Assembly (NCBI GenBank): GCA_951394405.1
Contig: OX596335.1
Span: 1,984,001-2,048,000, forward strand
Reading direction: 5' to 3'
Length of the DNA stretch: 64,000 nucleotides
Source of the DNA: Coprinellus micaceus
Taxonomy: Eukaryota; Basidiomycota; Agaricomycetes; Agaricales; Psathyrellaceae
Positions within the stretch are counted from its first letter, which is position 1. Every line of letters starts with the position of its first letter. The translations under genes and the position numbers were made by a program. Of this stretch, positions 24,323-35,400 are shown piece after piece. The notes below the pieces were generated by a model. The model searched no databases. It was not told the origin of the DNA and worked only from the letters and a program-made list of their open reading frames with translations.

Positions 24323-25606
24323 TCACCCCTCCACCATCGGGTCAACTCCCACTTTTTCTTCTTTCTCAACGTAACACCCCATTCCGTTATCCCACACCCA
24401 CTCATGCCCCAGCGTCTCCCTCGACTTTGCAAATGCAGCCACATTTGCAAAGGGTATGCCCGTCTGCGGGTCCATGTACGGTGCTACCTTGCCCGTGAAG
24501 GGGCATGTTTGTACTGGTCGCTCTGTTGATAGTTAGCGAGTATGGTGCTGGAAAGGTCATCGATGTGACGCACCGTACGGACGATTTTTGGTTGAGTAGT
24601 ACTTAACCTCATCCCACTTGACCTCCTTACCGAACATGGCCCGCATCGACTGCTGCCATGTCGGCTTCTTTTTGGAACCCTGTTCGTGGACAAGATAATT
24701 CTTCCCCACCTTCTCCACCTTATACTCTGGCTCAGTGGGCTCCTGCTGAAGCATCGACTGGGGTACGATATTTCCGAATATAGACGGCGGCTGCGTGGCG
24801 GGGAACTGGAAGATAGGTGTTTTGGGAACTTGAACCTTTTCGTCCTCGACCTTGCTCACCCAGCGCAAAGCGGGACCGGTGACAGAGGCACGTACGACCT
24901 GAGCCTGCTTGCGCTTCTCCTCCTCGTCCTTGAGGTAGTCACGGTGTTCGCGAACGTTGCCCTCCTCGTTGTCCAGAGCACGCGCGATGAGTTCAGCTTG
25001 GGTGTATGTTTTGGATTTGGGTCGGGTTTTCCTGGATGCTGAGGACTGTTAAGGTTAGCGTGGGCCACGCAAGAAGAAGTGAAAGGTATACACTTTGTTA
25101 AGCTGCGACTCCTTCAGACGCTCCACCGTTGCAGAAGTGTTGAGCACCGTCTGCGTTCGGGTACTCTTGCGCTTGCGTTTCAGCGATATCTCTGAAGTGG
25201 ACGCCTCCAAAACCGAGTCGTCCTCGAAGATAAGTACTCGAGGTTTCGGCCTGGGTTTTGAGGCGACTGTCGCCTCTGGATTGAACGTCGCCCGGTTGCG
25301 GGTGTGGGCAGCCGCAGTCAGTTTCTCCAGCTTCGAGAGTGCAACCTTGCGTTCCCTCCTTTCCTCGTCATTTACCTCCTTCTCACCTGCATCTTCGCTG
25401 CCATTCGCTTCCTCATCCTCATCCGTACTTTCAAAGTCGGATTCAAATACATCTTGTTCGTCCTTCTCATCCATGAAATCGATATCGTCTTCGACATCCT
25501 TGGCGATGTCCTCCGCACCCGCTTCAGCGAGCGCCGCCTGCATCCTGTTGCCCGCCGTGCTCCTCCTTGAGCGCCTCGACGCGAGAAATTGGATAGGTTG
25601 GTCCAT
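24323..25606 (-). CDS. VPS72: SWR1-complex subunit VPS72/YL1 (Swc2)
   Basis: Three exons (25094-25606, 24574-25045, 24323-24522) with introns of 48 and 51 bp give 394 residues. The N-terminus RRSTAGNRMQAAL and the following Asp/Glu-rich stretch are the H2A.Z-H2B binding part of YL1 proteins. The middle is basic (SLKRKRKST). The C-terminus holds the YL1_C domain (CPFTGKVAPYMDPQTGIPFA). The known role is delivery of histone H2A.Z to nucleosomes by the SWR1 remodeller in the nucleus. The in-frame ATG at 25651 would add 15 residues (MESSSRALNFSHHHH). I prefer 25606 because family resemblance begins there. Divergent from the gene at 25768, with 161 bp shared. Confidence 0.9.
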
Positions 25607-25767
25607 GTGGTGATGATGGCTGAAATTGAGAGCTCGCGACGATGACTCCACGGCGCGTCGCGTCCAAAGCTAATGGCCCTCAGATCAAGCAGGCGCAAAT
25701 AACCCAATTTCGTTAGTGACGAGCGAGTCGGGCCTCTCGTCCCCCACTTCCTACTTCGAGGTTCGGA

Positions 25768-26509
25768 ATGTCAACAGCCGCAAAAGCAGCGGTCCAGGGC
25801 CCTAGCAAGCTCTCCAAGATCCTCCAGCATCTTAACGCCAAGCCAAAGCTGAACCTGACCGGTGTCAAGAGCTTGAAGCTCTCCTACGCGTTCCGGAATG
25901 ACCATTTTGGCGCCAAGTGCGTGTTATATGGTCCATATATTGAATGTATGAAATGGAGGTTCCTTTCCGATGATTTATAGACATTTCGCGAAGGAGGACT
26001 TGCCCCGGATACGCTGGGCAAACCCCAACGTTGACATCCAGGTGGAACGGATACCCAAAACGGCGGATCAGCAGTGGAGACCAGAGCTTGCAATTCAGTT
26101 CGGTGCGTCCCCAAATTCTCCTTCGCAGAAGGCTATTGACTCGGACATGACTCATCTGCTTGCCAACTCTCGCACACGCCGTTGGACCAACCTAGAGAAT
26201 GGCAAATCTACAACACTGAACCTCGAGAACAAGTTCTCTAAGACTATCCTACGAGCAGTTATGGACGCAGCAGGCGGCAAGTCCTGGGAAGAGCACAAGG
26301 CCGCTGCTCTGCTGGCCGGTCAACCCATCGTCCCGGGCGAAGAGCTCGAAGCCACTCTCGTTTCCTCGAGAGCCGACAAGGCCGCCGACCCCACGAAAGT
26401 GCCTAACTGGGAAGAGTTCAAAAGGCTTCACCCTGAAGCTGCCGAGCGCAAGCGCAAGCCTCCAAAGCCTTCAGCGGAGAAGCCTGCCGAGGTTGCTCCC
26501 GCATCATAG
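25768..26509 (+). CDS. Mitochondrial ribosomal protein, L51/S25/CI-B8 domain
   Basis: Two exons (25768-25916, 25981-26509) across a 64 bp intron give 225 residues. Residues 30-90 contain RNDHFGAKHFAKEDLPRIRW ... DIQVERI, the thioredoxin-like L51/S25/CI-B8 domain shared by MRP49/mL61, mL43, mS25 and complex I subunit B8. The fungal MRP49-type large-subunit protein is the best guess. The C-terminal Lys/Pro extension (KRKPPKPSAEKP) is basidiomycete-like. It would act in mitochondria, although no strong presequence is visible, as in other members. It shares a short divergent promoter with VPS72. Confidence 0.8.
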
Positions 26510-27499
26510 CTCGCTCCCATTTGGCCAGCGCCACAACCGATACCTACTCCATAGACGTTTCTCGACTCATTGGACCCTGAATGCGACTATTCATTTCACT
26601 TCCGACCGATACAGGCGAACTGCGGTCGTTACCCTTCTCTCATTGACAGGGGACGTCACCTATCCTTCTCAATGCATTGAGCCTAGAGTTCGAGATTTCT
26701 CAAAGACGTATTCGGTGACCACTATGAAGAACGTGAACGCCGACATACAGAAAGCAACTGCAGACATATCTCGACCAAGTTCGGCCTCAACCCAAAAACC
26801 CTCATTCAGCACGTTATTCCTGGGGCCTTTGGAACGGTGTTCCTTTCAAGCCAGCTTCCCGCTGCGTGGTTCCCCCATGTGCCTTCATACCGCGCACGAT
26901 AGCGCATGTTCCTCCATCTGTCTCATATTCCGCGCTGTCCACCTAACGAGCACCACACAGGCCTGAAGTCACAATAGGAAAAAAGTCACCACAGCCGCGA
27001 TATGTCTTCCAACCGTCTCGTATTCATCCGCCCCAAACGGACGCAGATATGAGTAAGACGCTGAAGGTTGGATGGCGGTGACTAGTCTTTCTGAGGGGTG
27101 GTAATACACTCTGTTTCCGGATGCGACACGTTCCAGAAGATAGGATGGGAGAGACTCCGTGGGGAGCTGGCAGAGTCGGCCAATGTCCTCATCTCGTCAC
27201 TCCTCTGACTCGATTCGAATGACCGACCTGAGAACACCAGTGCACGCTTCTACGATAGTGGCAGCCGCGTTCTAGGTCCCACTGTCCCAGTACGCGAGGC
27301 TCAGATCCTTGACGTGAATTGCAAAGAAACCTGTAGGTTTCGTTGGATGATGCTGGATGCCTTGAGCAGTAAGCGCTAGAGCTCGTGCCGCGGAATCGCA
27401 CGGATTTAGATTCGCCAGCAAAGTACTGGTTCCACCCTAAAATTTCAAATAGAGATAGGAAACTCCCCCAGACGTGTTTACCTACTAGGAAGACGGCCA
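26510..27499. other. Spacer without recognisable gene
   Basis: 3' flank of the ribosomal-protein gene. No exon or repeat recognised, though further eroded MYND-gene pieces cannot be excluded. Confidence 0.4.
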
Positions 27500-28125
27500 G
27501 TTGACCTAGTCGACGCTCCCAATTGCAACAACCTTGCGTCTGCAGCGCGGAAGCGTCACAGCTTCTGACAGCCGGGACGTCACCAAACCCAATATGCAGT
27601 GGGTCTACGTCCCCCACAAACGAATATTCAACCTGGCCGGCAATACTTCGTCAACTTACCCCCTGCATCTTGACATCGTGTGCCCCTCCTGAACTGTCCC
27701 CCCATCGTCGCAATTCGTGTAGTTGCTATAGCGAGGGGCAATGGCGTTTCCGGCCCCCTGAAGTCCAAACGGGCATTAGAGAAGTCGTGAGGTGTCTGCA
27801 TCCGTGAGTTCTTTGTTCTCTTAAAAAAGTCGAAGGGGGCGCACCACATATTTCACACCTCCACTCGTTCTAGGACTCGAGGTCCGGAGCCACCGTCAAA
27901 GCTAGTTTATCGAGCCACCCCCTTATGGTCCCCCTGGATGAACTTGGGTATCGCTGGTCGAAGCCCTAATTCTCTGCCCTCTGGTCACTAGATGTTCAAA
28001 GGGATTCAGTCGTTCGCTGAACGTCAAAGGACACGAGGAGCAAAAATGACTGGAAAGTAAAAAGACTTACGGTCCGAGGGTAAAGACGGTCAGAACCAGT
28101 TTCATCCAGACGGGGGAATGAGATG
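27500..28125 (-). pseudogene. Decayed tandem copy of the MYND-finger gene
   Basis: Pieces align in order with the intact gene at 28371-29310. A first-exon-like MKLVLTVFTLG ends in a GTAAG donor (about 28077-28110). An exon with PDLES-stop-NEWRCEIC corresponds to PDFKFTNEWGCEIC. A MYND half-finger follows (MSRC ... KLTKYC), with 2 bp missing relative to MSRCSACKLTRYC. The last pieces resemble the CQKADW and VNWVHWP exons (27500-27560). The in-frame stop and the shift rule out a normal product. Confidence 0.7.
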
Positions 28126-28370
28126 GCTCTCCGTGGAAGGATGGCCCGAGCCCTCTGCTGGAGCACAGATCAACACGAGGGTGGCAGATACAGTGGACCC
28201 CGATCATACTACTGAGAAAATGAGACTTAGATTTCGATAGAAGCGCATCCTTGCAAGTGTATTTCATCCAGGCTATGAATGGAACAGTCCCAAAGGTCCC
28301 GGATACAGGTCCGATCTGCATTGGAGTTAGGCGCCGCCGTGTAGCGCCCGCGTGCGTCCACTGACCCTCA

Positions 28371-29310
28371 CTAGTGAGCCGGCCAGTGGACCCAATTCAC
28401 GCTCTCAATAGTCTTGCAAGCCTATACAATGGCAAATTTCAGCGACGATTCTCATGGCATTCCCCGGAATGTCCACACCTTTTTGTGCCTGGACCAATCT
28501 GCCTTTTGACACCCAGGGCTGCACGAAAAGGCCGCATAGTGTCAACTCAACCGTCGTAAAACTGCAGGAAATCGGGGCAACTGAACGTACCAGCAGTACC
28601 TAGTCAACTTGCACGCGCTGCACCTCGACATCTTGAACCCCTTCTTCGCCGTCTTTTCGTCGTTGCACTTGGCGCAGCTGCTCGCAGCTGGGTACGGCGA
28701 TTCTGGGGTCTGATGATCGGTATTGGGCCACGATAGGTCGGGCGGAGAGGGCATCATATGCATCGCGTTTATGACGCGTTCCTGGTCCTTGATCACCTTG
28801 TGGCAATAGTTCATACCCGCCTCGCAGAGGTTGTGAATCTGAAGCGAAGCCTTGGTGTCAAAGGGTGGATCCTATTTCGAAGTGCTTTCCCAATGTACGT
28901 ACATAGAACACGACCCTAGGCTGTGGAAGATGTGTCCAGTAGACCACATTGTACTTGCTTTCTCTCGCCTGTTTCCCTGTGAAGCGACCCCCGGTTAAAC
29001 CACAAACTCGTTTTGGTCCACGCAATGAACCCACCGCATATCTCACATCCCCACTCATTCGTGAACTTGAAGTCGGGGGACATAAGGATAGCCAAGCCAT
29101 CGACCCATTCCTTGATTGCCAAACTATCGCCTCGAATGGACGCTGGGATGACCGGACGCAGCTCAATCTCTGCACGCCGTTGATTGCTGGGGATGAAATT
29201 TACCTTGCGTCAGAAAACACAACCCATACGGAAACAGAGGTCGCGTTTGGAGCTTACTAGCCGTAGGTGAAGACTGTGAGCTCGAGCTTCAGTTCAGTCG
29301 AACTCGCCAT
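28371..29310 (-). CDS. MYND zinc-finger protein
   Basis: Six exons (29258-29310, 29035-29186, 28903-28976, 28591-28838, 28479-28518, 28371-28421) give 205 residues. The N-terminal half has LELTVFTYGY, IKEWVDGLAILMS and NEWGCEICGKQ, a pattern I associate with a large basidiomycete family. The C-terminal MYND finger reads CAKC ... MSRCSACKLTRYCC ... CQKADWSRHKKAC, so all zinc ligands are present. MYND fingers bind proline-rich peptides; the partner is unknown. Introns split the finger twice. For intron 3 a 64 bp intron was chosen over a 31 bp one, because it contains a TTTGACAC branch site and yields the expected VVFYIHNLC. Confidence 0.75.
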
Positions 29311-29498
29311 TGCTGCGCTGTGCAGTATAAATTGCAGAGGTGGTGGTGGTTGTCGGTCAGGAAGGATATCGTTGCTTACCGTTTATAGCGGTTTGCAGCG
29401 GCAGAAAATTCGGCGGGGATCAAAGCAAATGACGAACTACCATAGCTCAGTCTGGTCTACATATCGACAACGGTGTTCCTGGGACGACCCTTTTGTTA

Positions 29499-30565
29499 TC
29501 ACTGGGAAACGCCGTAGTCTCTGGCGAGCTTTTCGGCGAGAATGTCCCAGGTGTCCTCGCCCGTGTCCATAGCCAAAGGGTCATTCAGTGGTAGTAGCAT
29601 CATCCGTCCCCGCGTATCCAATCCAAACGCGTGTTTGTCTCGACTCTCCTGGTGCGTCTCGGGCAGCGGGGCGGTGTATTTATAGTCGACTGTATGTGCT
29701 GAGAGCTAAACTCATGTCAGCACACGAACAAGAGATTAACTGTGGCCTCGTACCTCAATAATGCCTGCGTCCTCTGGGTGGAAGGAGTATATTCCATCCG
29801 GGGGTCGAACATGGCTATCATCGTTCGCCTCGGACTTGCGCTTCTTCGTCTTTCCTTTCTTTTTCCGTGCCTCCGACGCGGAAATGGTGTTCTCCAACTG
29901 TGACTCCTCGTCCAACGAGAGATGGTAAGTCCGTGAGATGAACAGCAGGTGGGAGAACTTGTACGGAAGGCCCTGTGCGGCGGCATTCCGCACCTCCTCT
30001 TTGAGCATGTTGTATAGGGGAGGGATGACTTGCACAGGCATGTTTATCAAACGTTCGCAGATGACCAGGCCGACGTGCTTTTCCGATTGGGAGAAGAGTG
30101 ATTGGAGACAAGAGTGGAGGTTGGGTGATGATGAAGACTTGTCCAGGCAGTACTGTGCAATCGCCTTGATAGAGGGGTGTTCCTGCGAAACTTTAGAGAT
30201 AAATTCGAGTCTGGACGAAAGGACGCACATGATGGACGTGCATATTCAGCACTGTCAGCAGCGCATATGGATCGCTCTCCTCGCCATCGGTCTTGATTGT
30301 CGAACCAATGCTCGTTTGCGACAGAATTAACTCTGTGAGCTCGTGGCAATTGAATTTATCGGCATCCCTGCCAAAGAGTTGCCCAAGGAGGCGCTTGATA
30401 GCCTGGTAGTCGACATCAGGGTTGGGGGACAAAAAGTCGAAATCGACGTTAATGAGGGACTGGAGAGGAAGTCAGGGTTAAGTTGAGGCAGAGACTGGTA
30501 TACGCACTCACTACGTCTGACCCCGAGTCGCCCTCGTCGTCCGATGCTTGTGCGCGCTTCAACAT
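29499..30565 (-). CDS. BCP1: BCP1/BCCIP family protein
   Basis: Four exons (30512-30565, 30229-30459, 29754-30182, 29499-29705) with introns of 52, 46 and 48 bp give 306 residues, close to yeast BCP1. Family blocks are SLINVDFDFLSPNPDVDY, AIKRLLGQLFG, ESDPYALLTVLNMH, EKHVGLVICERLINMP, PLYNMLKEEV and FSHLLFISRTYHL. The C-terminus is DILAEKLARDYGVSQ. A Lys-rich stretch (ARKKKGKTKKRK) may be a nuclear signal. Yeast BCP1 is a nuclear chaperone for ribosomal protein Rpl23/uL14 and affects export of Mss4. The acceptor of the last intron is set by phase (TTTAG rather than the later CTCAG). Confidence 0.88.
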
Positions 30566-30622
30566 CGTCGTTCAATACAGCGAAGCGCTCGACTTGAAAA
30601 CATCACAGTTGACGCCATCACA

Positions 30623-30745
30623 ATGCGACTCCCAGACCGATCCGGCGCCGCTAAAGTGGGAGTCACGCCTTCCTCCTTCGCCCTCCTCCGCCACCATCCT
30701 CGTATACATCGACAACGGGTAGTCACATCTCTGGACTCTCCCTGA
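30623..30745 (+). CDS. Possible first exon of a broken gene divergent from BCP1
   Basis: A 40-codon frame (MRLPDRSGAAKVGVTPSSFA ... RIHRQR) begins 57 bp from the BCP1 start codon on the other strand. It has a protein-like composition but no visible continuation. AT-rich repeat sequence starts about 80 bp later, so the gene may have been interrupted by an insertion. Chance open frame is the alternative. Confidence 0.25.
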   Translation: MRLPDRSGAAKVGVTPSSFALLRHHPRIHRQRVVTSLDSP

Positions 30746-30821
30746 TATGGCAGATACGGAGCGTCCTTCAGTGCCCGGGGGGAATTAGAAGTCAGCAACA
30801 CAGCTATGGCGGGCAAAATCA

Positions 30822-30983
30822 GACTTAATTCAAAAGCCCTTATTTGTTTCAAAAGTCCGCCTTATTCCTTCCAAAAGTTGTTATTTGTTTCAAAGGTCCC
30901 CTTATTTGTCCTGAAAGCCTAGGTCACTATTTCGGTCAAATGTTCCTTATTTTGCTCAAACATTTCTTATTTCATGCAAACGT
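30822..30983 (+). repeat. Short degenerate tandem repeats, unit about TTATTTGTTTCAAAAGTCC
   Basis: Six to seven imperfect 19-30 bp units, each starting (C)TTATT and containing CAAA or GAAA about 10 bp later. Such clusters often sit just inside ends of DNA transposons. A perfect 16 bp palindrome (GTAATTAATTAATTAC) follows at 31024-31039. Confidence 0.6.
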
Positions 30984-31039
30984 CACTCCCAGTGAGATCC
31001 GACATCGCTGGGACAAATCCCCAGTAATTAATTAATTAC

Positions 31040-32441
31040 CAGTCACCAACCTAACCCTGATTACTCGAGATGACTCGGGTGGCCTCCGGATGGCCAGATT
31101 CCCCTCAATTTGCTCACGGGAATACCCACCAGTACTCAGTAGGATAGGGACAAAATGATACCATTATAGTTGTACAATAAACGGGGGCTAATGTAATTAT
31201 ACTATACATTACACGCCCAGCCACCCGGGCGCCTACGCAGCGAAGACAACTCAGCGAGATGTCGAGAGCACTGAAGGGGGTACTCACCGAGACAATGCGT
31301 GACCACTGAAGAGGTGCCAAGACGAGTGCGCCGAGGTCAAAGGAACACCCTGAAGAAAGGTGAAGCAATATGTCAGAAGGGGTGAGCACGGTGAAGGGAT
31401 GACAGAGCCAATACTTAGGCACGCCCGTTAGACGTGTGATGAACGTGTTCGAGGTTCCCGCCAAGCAGCATCTTGGGACCTATGCTTCCAACGACCCACA
31501 CCTTTGAGCGAGAGCGGGTAGTCGACCCTCAGAGTCACATTGAGTGCAGGTTGGCGACGAAAGGGAACTACAACTCACCTGAGTGCCCCAGCCGTCCATC
31601 TGGCTATCATCCTCTGCCCTCCGGCTCCCTGTACTGCCCACATCTCCTTTGGTTGTTCTTGTGCAATTCTGTTCCATCAGTCGTCTTCTTCGTAGCAAGA
31701 AACATCAGTAAGATGGTTCTTACACTTGGCGGGGCGGTGGTCGGGTGGAAGTCGGCACACGCCCTGGTGATGGTGGTGGTGCGGGGGAAGGGACTTGGAG
31801 CTCGGAGATTGAGAACGAAGTCACAACGAAGTCGTGCACACCCTTTAGAATATAAAACAAATTTTTATTGTGTTCTGGGATATCATTACATAGCACCAAC
31901 ATGGCGTTGCGAGGAGCCGAGGTGACTGGGGTTGATTGGGCATTGAGCAAAATGAGGGGAAGCGCCTGCAGACTCCTGTGGATTATTGGAGGTCCGTGTT
32001 TGTCCACTGGGGACTACTGGTGAATTGTTCCCACCATGTCGGGTTTCACTGGGCGTCACTGTGGTCATTTCTTTTGAAACCCAAGTCAAACGTCAAAGCT
32101 GAATGCCACCAGCAGGCTTGCCTGCTCCCGTTTGGCCTCCCCAGTGCTTAGCCCGCTTGCTCTAGTGTTACCGGCTGCTGATAAGTTGATTTGGAGGACC
32201 ACTGTCCAGCGTGCGCTCGTGCGCTACCGCCATTTGGGGCGACTCACCACAATGTGGTGTTGCCGGACGCAAGTGTGCAGTAATCAGAACTTGGCATGTT
32301 GGACTAATGTGCGTGGGTGTACCTGCCAAAACTGATGTTGCATCCCAGGGCCAGGACAACAGGGAGGAACAAGACCAAGATTTTGGGTGTCAGCAAAGGC
32401 TCAACCAGGGTGTATTTAATAGAAATGCTCATAGGGATAAT
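31040..32441. other. Spacer, possible transposon-derived sequence
   Basis: 3' side of the large gene at 32442. Minus-strand open frames (31114-31464, 31720-32007, 31886-32089) have intron-like borders in places but no recognisable protein. I cannot support a gene. Confidence 0.35.
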
Positions 32442-35400
32442 TTACTCTCCATGTATTTCACCCCCCAAACCCCCTGGTAATTCATCCTCACTCTCCAAGT
32501 CCTCCAACAATTCATCCACATCCAACAATTCATCAATGGCTGGATCAACTGTAGGCCCCTGAGCGCTGGAAGCAGATGGCACTGGCTCCTGCACATTTGA
32601 ACCTGTCATGCTCTTGTCAGTGACCATACAGTATATATAAATGTGTGCAACATACCGTTCAGGGAAAAGAACAAGATGGCCTTGCTGATGTGAATAGGCT
32701 CAGACAGGAGGGGGAAAGGGAACACCGCTGGGTCTGTCCGAGGGTGCTTGTGTACCCAAGGTGTGTTCCGAGCTATTTCAAGGGCCTCTCTTGCCAAAGT
32801 AAAGAACAATGTCTTTCCCGCCTCGGTCTGTCCCTCCTTCGCCAAGCGACTCTTGTATCTTGAAACCTTGCACAGGAGGTGTTCAATAAACATGGGACCG
32901 AGGCCAAGCAATATTTGATCTGCCTCTGACAGATGTGCCTGTAGATGGTTCTCAATGCTCTTGAATGCATAGCGCACAGCATTGGTGTTGGGCAGGTAGA
33001 ATCCAAGCAACTCCAAACCCTTGAAGGCACCCTTGCTTGGATTGCGCCAGACCCAATCAGCAATCTCCTGAGAGGTGGGCATTTTTGCTACCTTGCTCAG
33101 AGAGATTGCATTGGTGAGTTGAAGCGCTGCCAATCCACCACCCAGGCCTGGGATCTTGAGGCTCACAACCAGTTTCCAGGCCTCGGCCCATGACTTCCGC
33201 TTTCCCTTCCACACCACCGGGTCATGGCCATGCATGTCTCCTAGCCACTTGACCCAACAATTCTGAATCTCCTCCTTGAAGCACTGCTCAAGACGCTCTG
33301 AGGGCTCCATCTTCACCTTCTCTCCACCTTCTCCCTTCTTGGTGGGTGTCAATCCCAAGTAATTGCTGGCTGACCCATATACACGTAGGTCCGAGTTTTT
33401 CAACAGCTTCTTCTTTGACCCCGACATTGACAAAAGGCGTGTGTTGTGGTCGTCTGCCTTCTCAAACTTTGATAGTAGCAATGCTGCAGAAGTGCTGTAG
33501 AAGTTGGAGATAGTGTCTAACCAGGGCTTTGTGGTGTGTCCTTGACCAGTCACATGCCAGGCGATAGCGCAAGGAAGGCCAGAGCGTGTAGTGAGTTTGT
33601 TTGGGGGGATGTGAGATTTGAACAGAGAAGCGGAGATGTTGCTGTGGCGAATGGGGTTGGTGTGGTCTGGATTATAGTGGATTGTAGATGCGAGTGATGA
33701 ATGCTTCCCCTTGAGAACTCGATAAACTATTTCTTCTGCCATCTTGAGGCCATGGACATCATTGAGGGTCTCACAAATAATGAGCCCCATCATGGAGTAG
33801 TCGGCATTGTGTCCATTCAAAGGAACAAGTTCCTCGGGAGTGACTGGTCCAAAGATGCACTTCCGACCATCTGAGCCCTTGGAGCTGCTGGATCCCACTT
33901 TGTTGGTACCGTCATACGAGTCCCGAATAAACTGGTGGATTGTCGTTCCAAGGGCCATGGCACTTTTGGCAGTCTCTGGATCAAGTCTCTGGCGAAGCCA
34001 AGCTGTAAGCGCTGCAACAACACCATCCTTTTGAAGGTGGTACAGATAGTTCTTGGAGTTTGAAACAGCGTCATTGTGGATGAAGCTGGGATAAGTGATA
34101 GCATCAAAGGCGATCTTGGATGCAAAGATTGCGTCGGTCCCGAGTGCATTTGCAATTGAATAGAGAATAGCGCCCCTGGTGATGACACGCTGCCAGATGC
34201 GATCCAGGTCCGTCTCCTTTTTGATCTTATTCTGGTTGAGACGGAGGTCAATCTCTCTGAGATTGGGTGCCAGGACCTCGAACTGGATGATGGAGGCCAC
34301 AACTGCTCCTGCAGTAATGTAGTACAGGTTGTACTGACCATCCTTGACCTTCCTAAAGCGGGACACCACAATGGCCTTTCGATGTCGAGATCCCTTGGTG
34401 GATAGGGAAATGGGGGACCCACTGTTCCTAAGGCCGTAGAGTGTTGCTGGGAGCTCGTATATGTTGGTGGGCTGTGGTCCGAATTCAGCTGGTGGATCTG
34501 GAATTGTTCTCCACCCCTTGCCAAGCTGAGCTAATGTCCAAATGAGCCACAAGCTGTGCCGGAAGAGGTCGGCAAGCGGCCGGACATCACTTGAAGATTC
34601 AAAAAACTGCTTGTAGCCCATATCTGCAAACTGAAGCCTTGCATGCTCAAGCCATGCTGGTTGAAGCTCAGACCACCATTGATACAGAAAGGCCAAGGCC
34701 CTCCCCAACTGCCATTGTGAGGCACGAGCAGCCATCGTCAGGTGTACAAGTTCTGAAAAGAGACTTGCACTACCTTCACTGGACTCGACAGCACAATGAA
34801 GCTGGGAGAAACCAACTTGCAGCATATCACTGGTTGGCGCCATAAAAGTGACATCGTGAAGCATGGCATGCCTTGAGCTCCCTTCAAGGAAAGTGCCGAA
34901 AGCCTTGTACACTGAGATCTCCTTTAGCTTTTTGGCTGATAATGTCCGGTCTGTAGTCAGGGATTTGAGGTCTTCGTTCTCAGACAGTAAGCGTGCAGGG
35001 TGCAGGGCTGTCCACAATGGGCCCACCCTGACTTTATAGGTCTCGCCATCGAATAGGAATTCGTCGTACTTCATCCGCTCAGCCACTGTGGATGTTGTTA
35101 AATGTAGCACATATGTTTTTCAGAGTAGACTTACCTGGCTGGTCTTCACCTTGTGACATGACCTCTTCCAGCTCCTTCTGCTCTCGGTACTCCTTGACAA
35201 GTTCCATGGCACCCCTGAGATCATGCAATGAGCATTAGCTTTCCAAGTGGGAGTAAAACATACACCAAGTTGGGAATAGGGAGCCAAGTTGTGTCGTCCT
35301 CTGGATAGCCCTTCCATTGGACCTCATATTCAGGTTTACCCTAAGAGAGAATTCAGAAAGACGCTTGAAATGAAGTCAAAATAAGGCTGACCGTCACAGA

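Noticed and set aside
28872..28902. 31 bp intron in the MYND gene
   Set aside because: Too short and without a branch site. A 64 bp intron from the same donor has a branch site and gives a better protein.
31114..31464. 116-codon minus-strand open frame near the giant gene
   Set aside because: Hydrophobic text without known motif; intron-like borders are inconsistent with a single frame.
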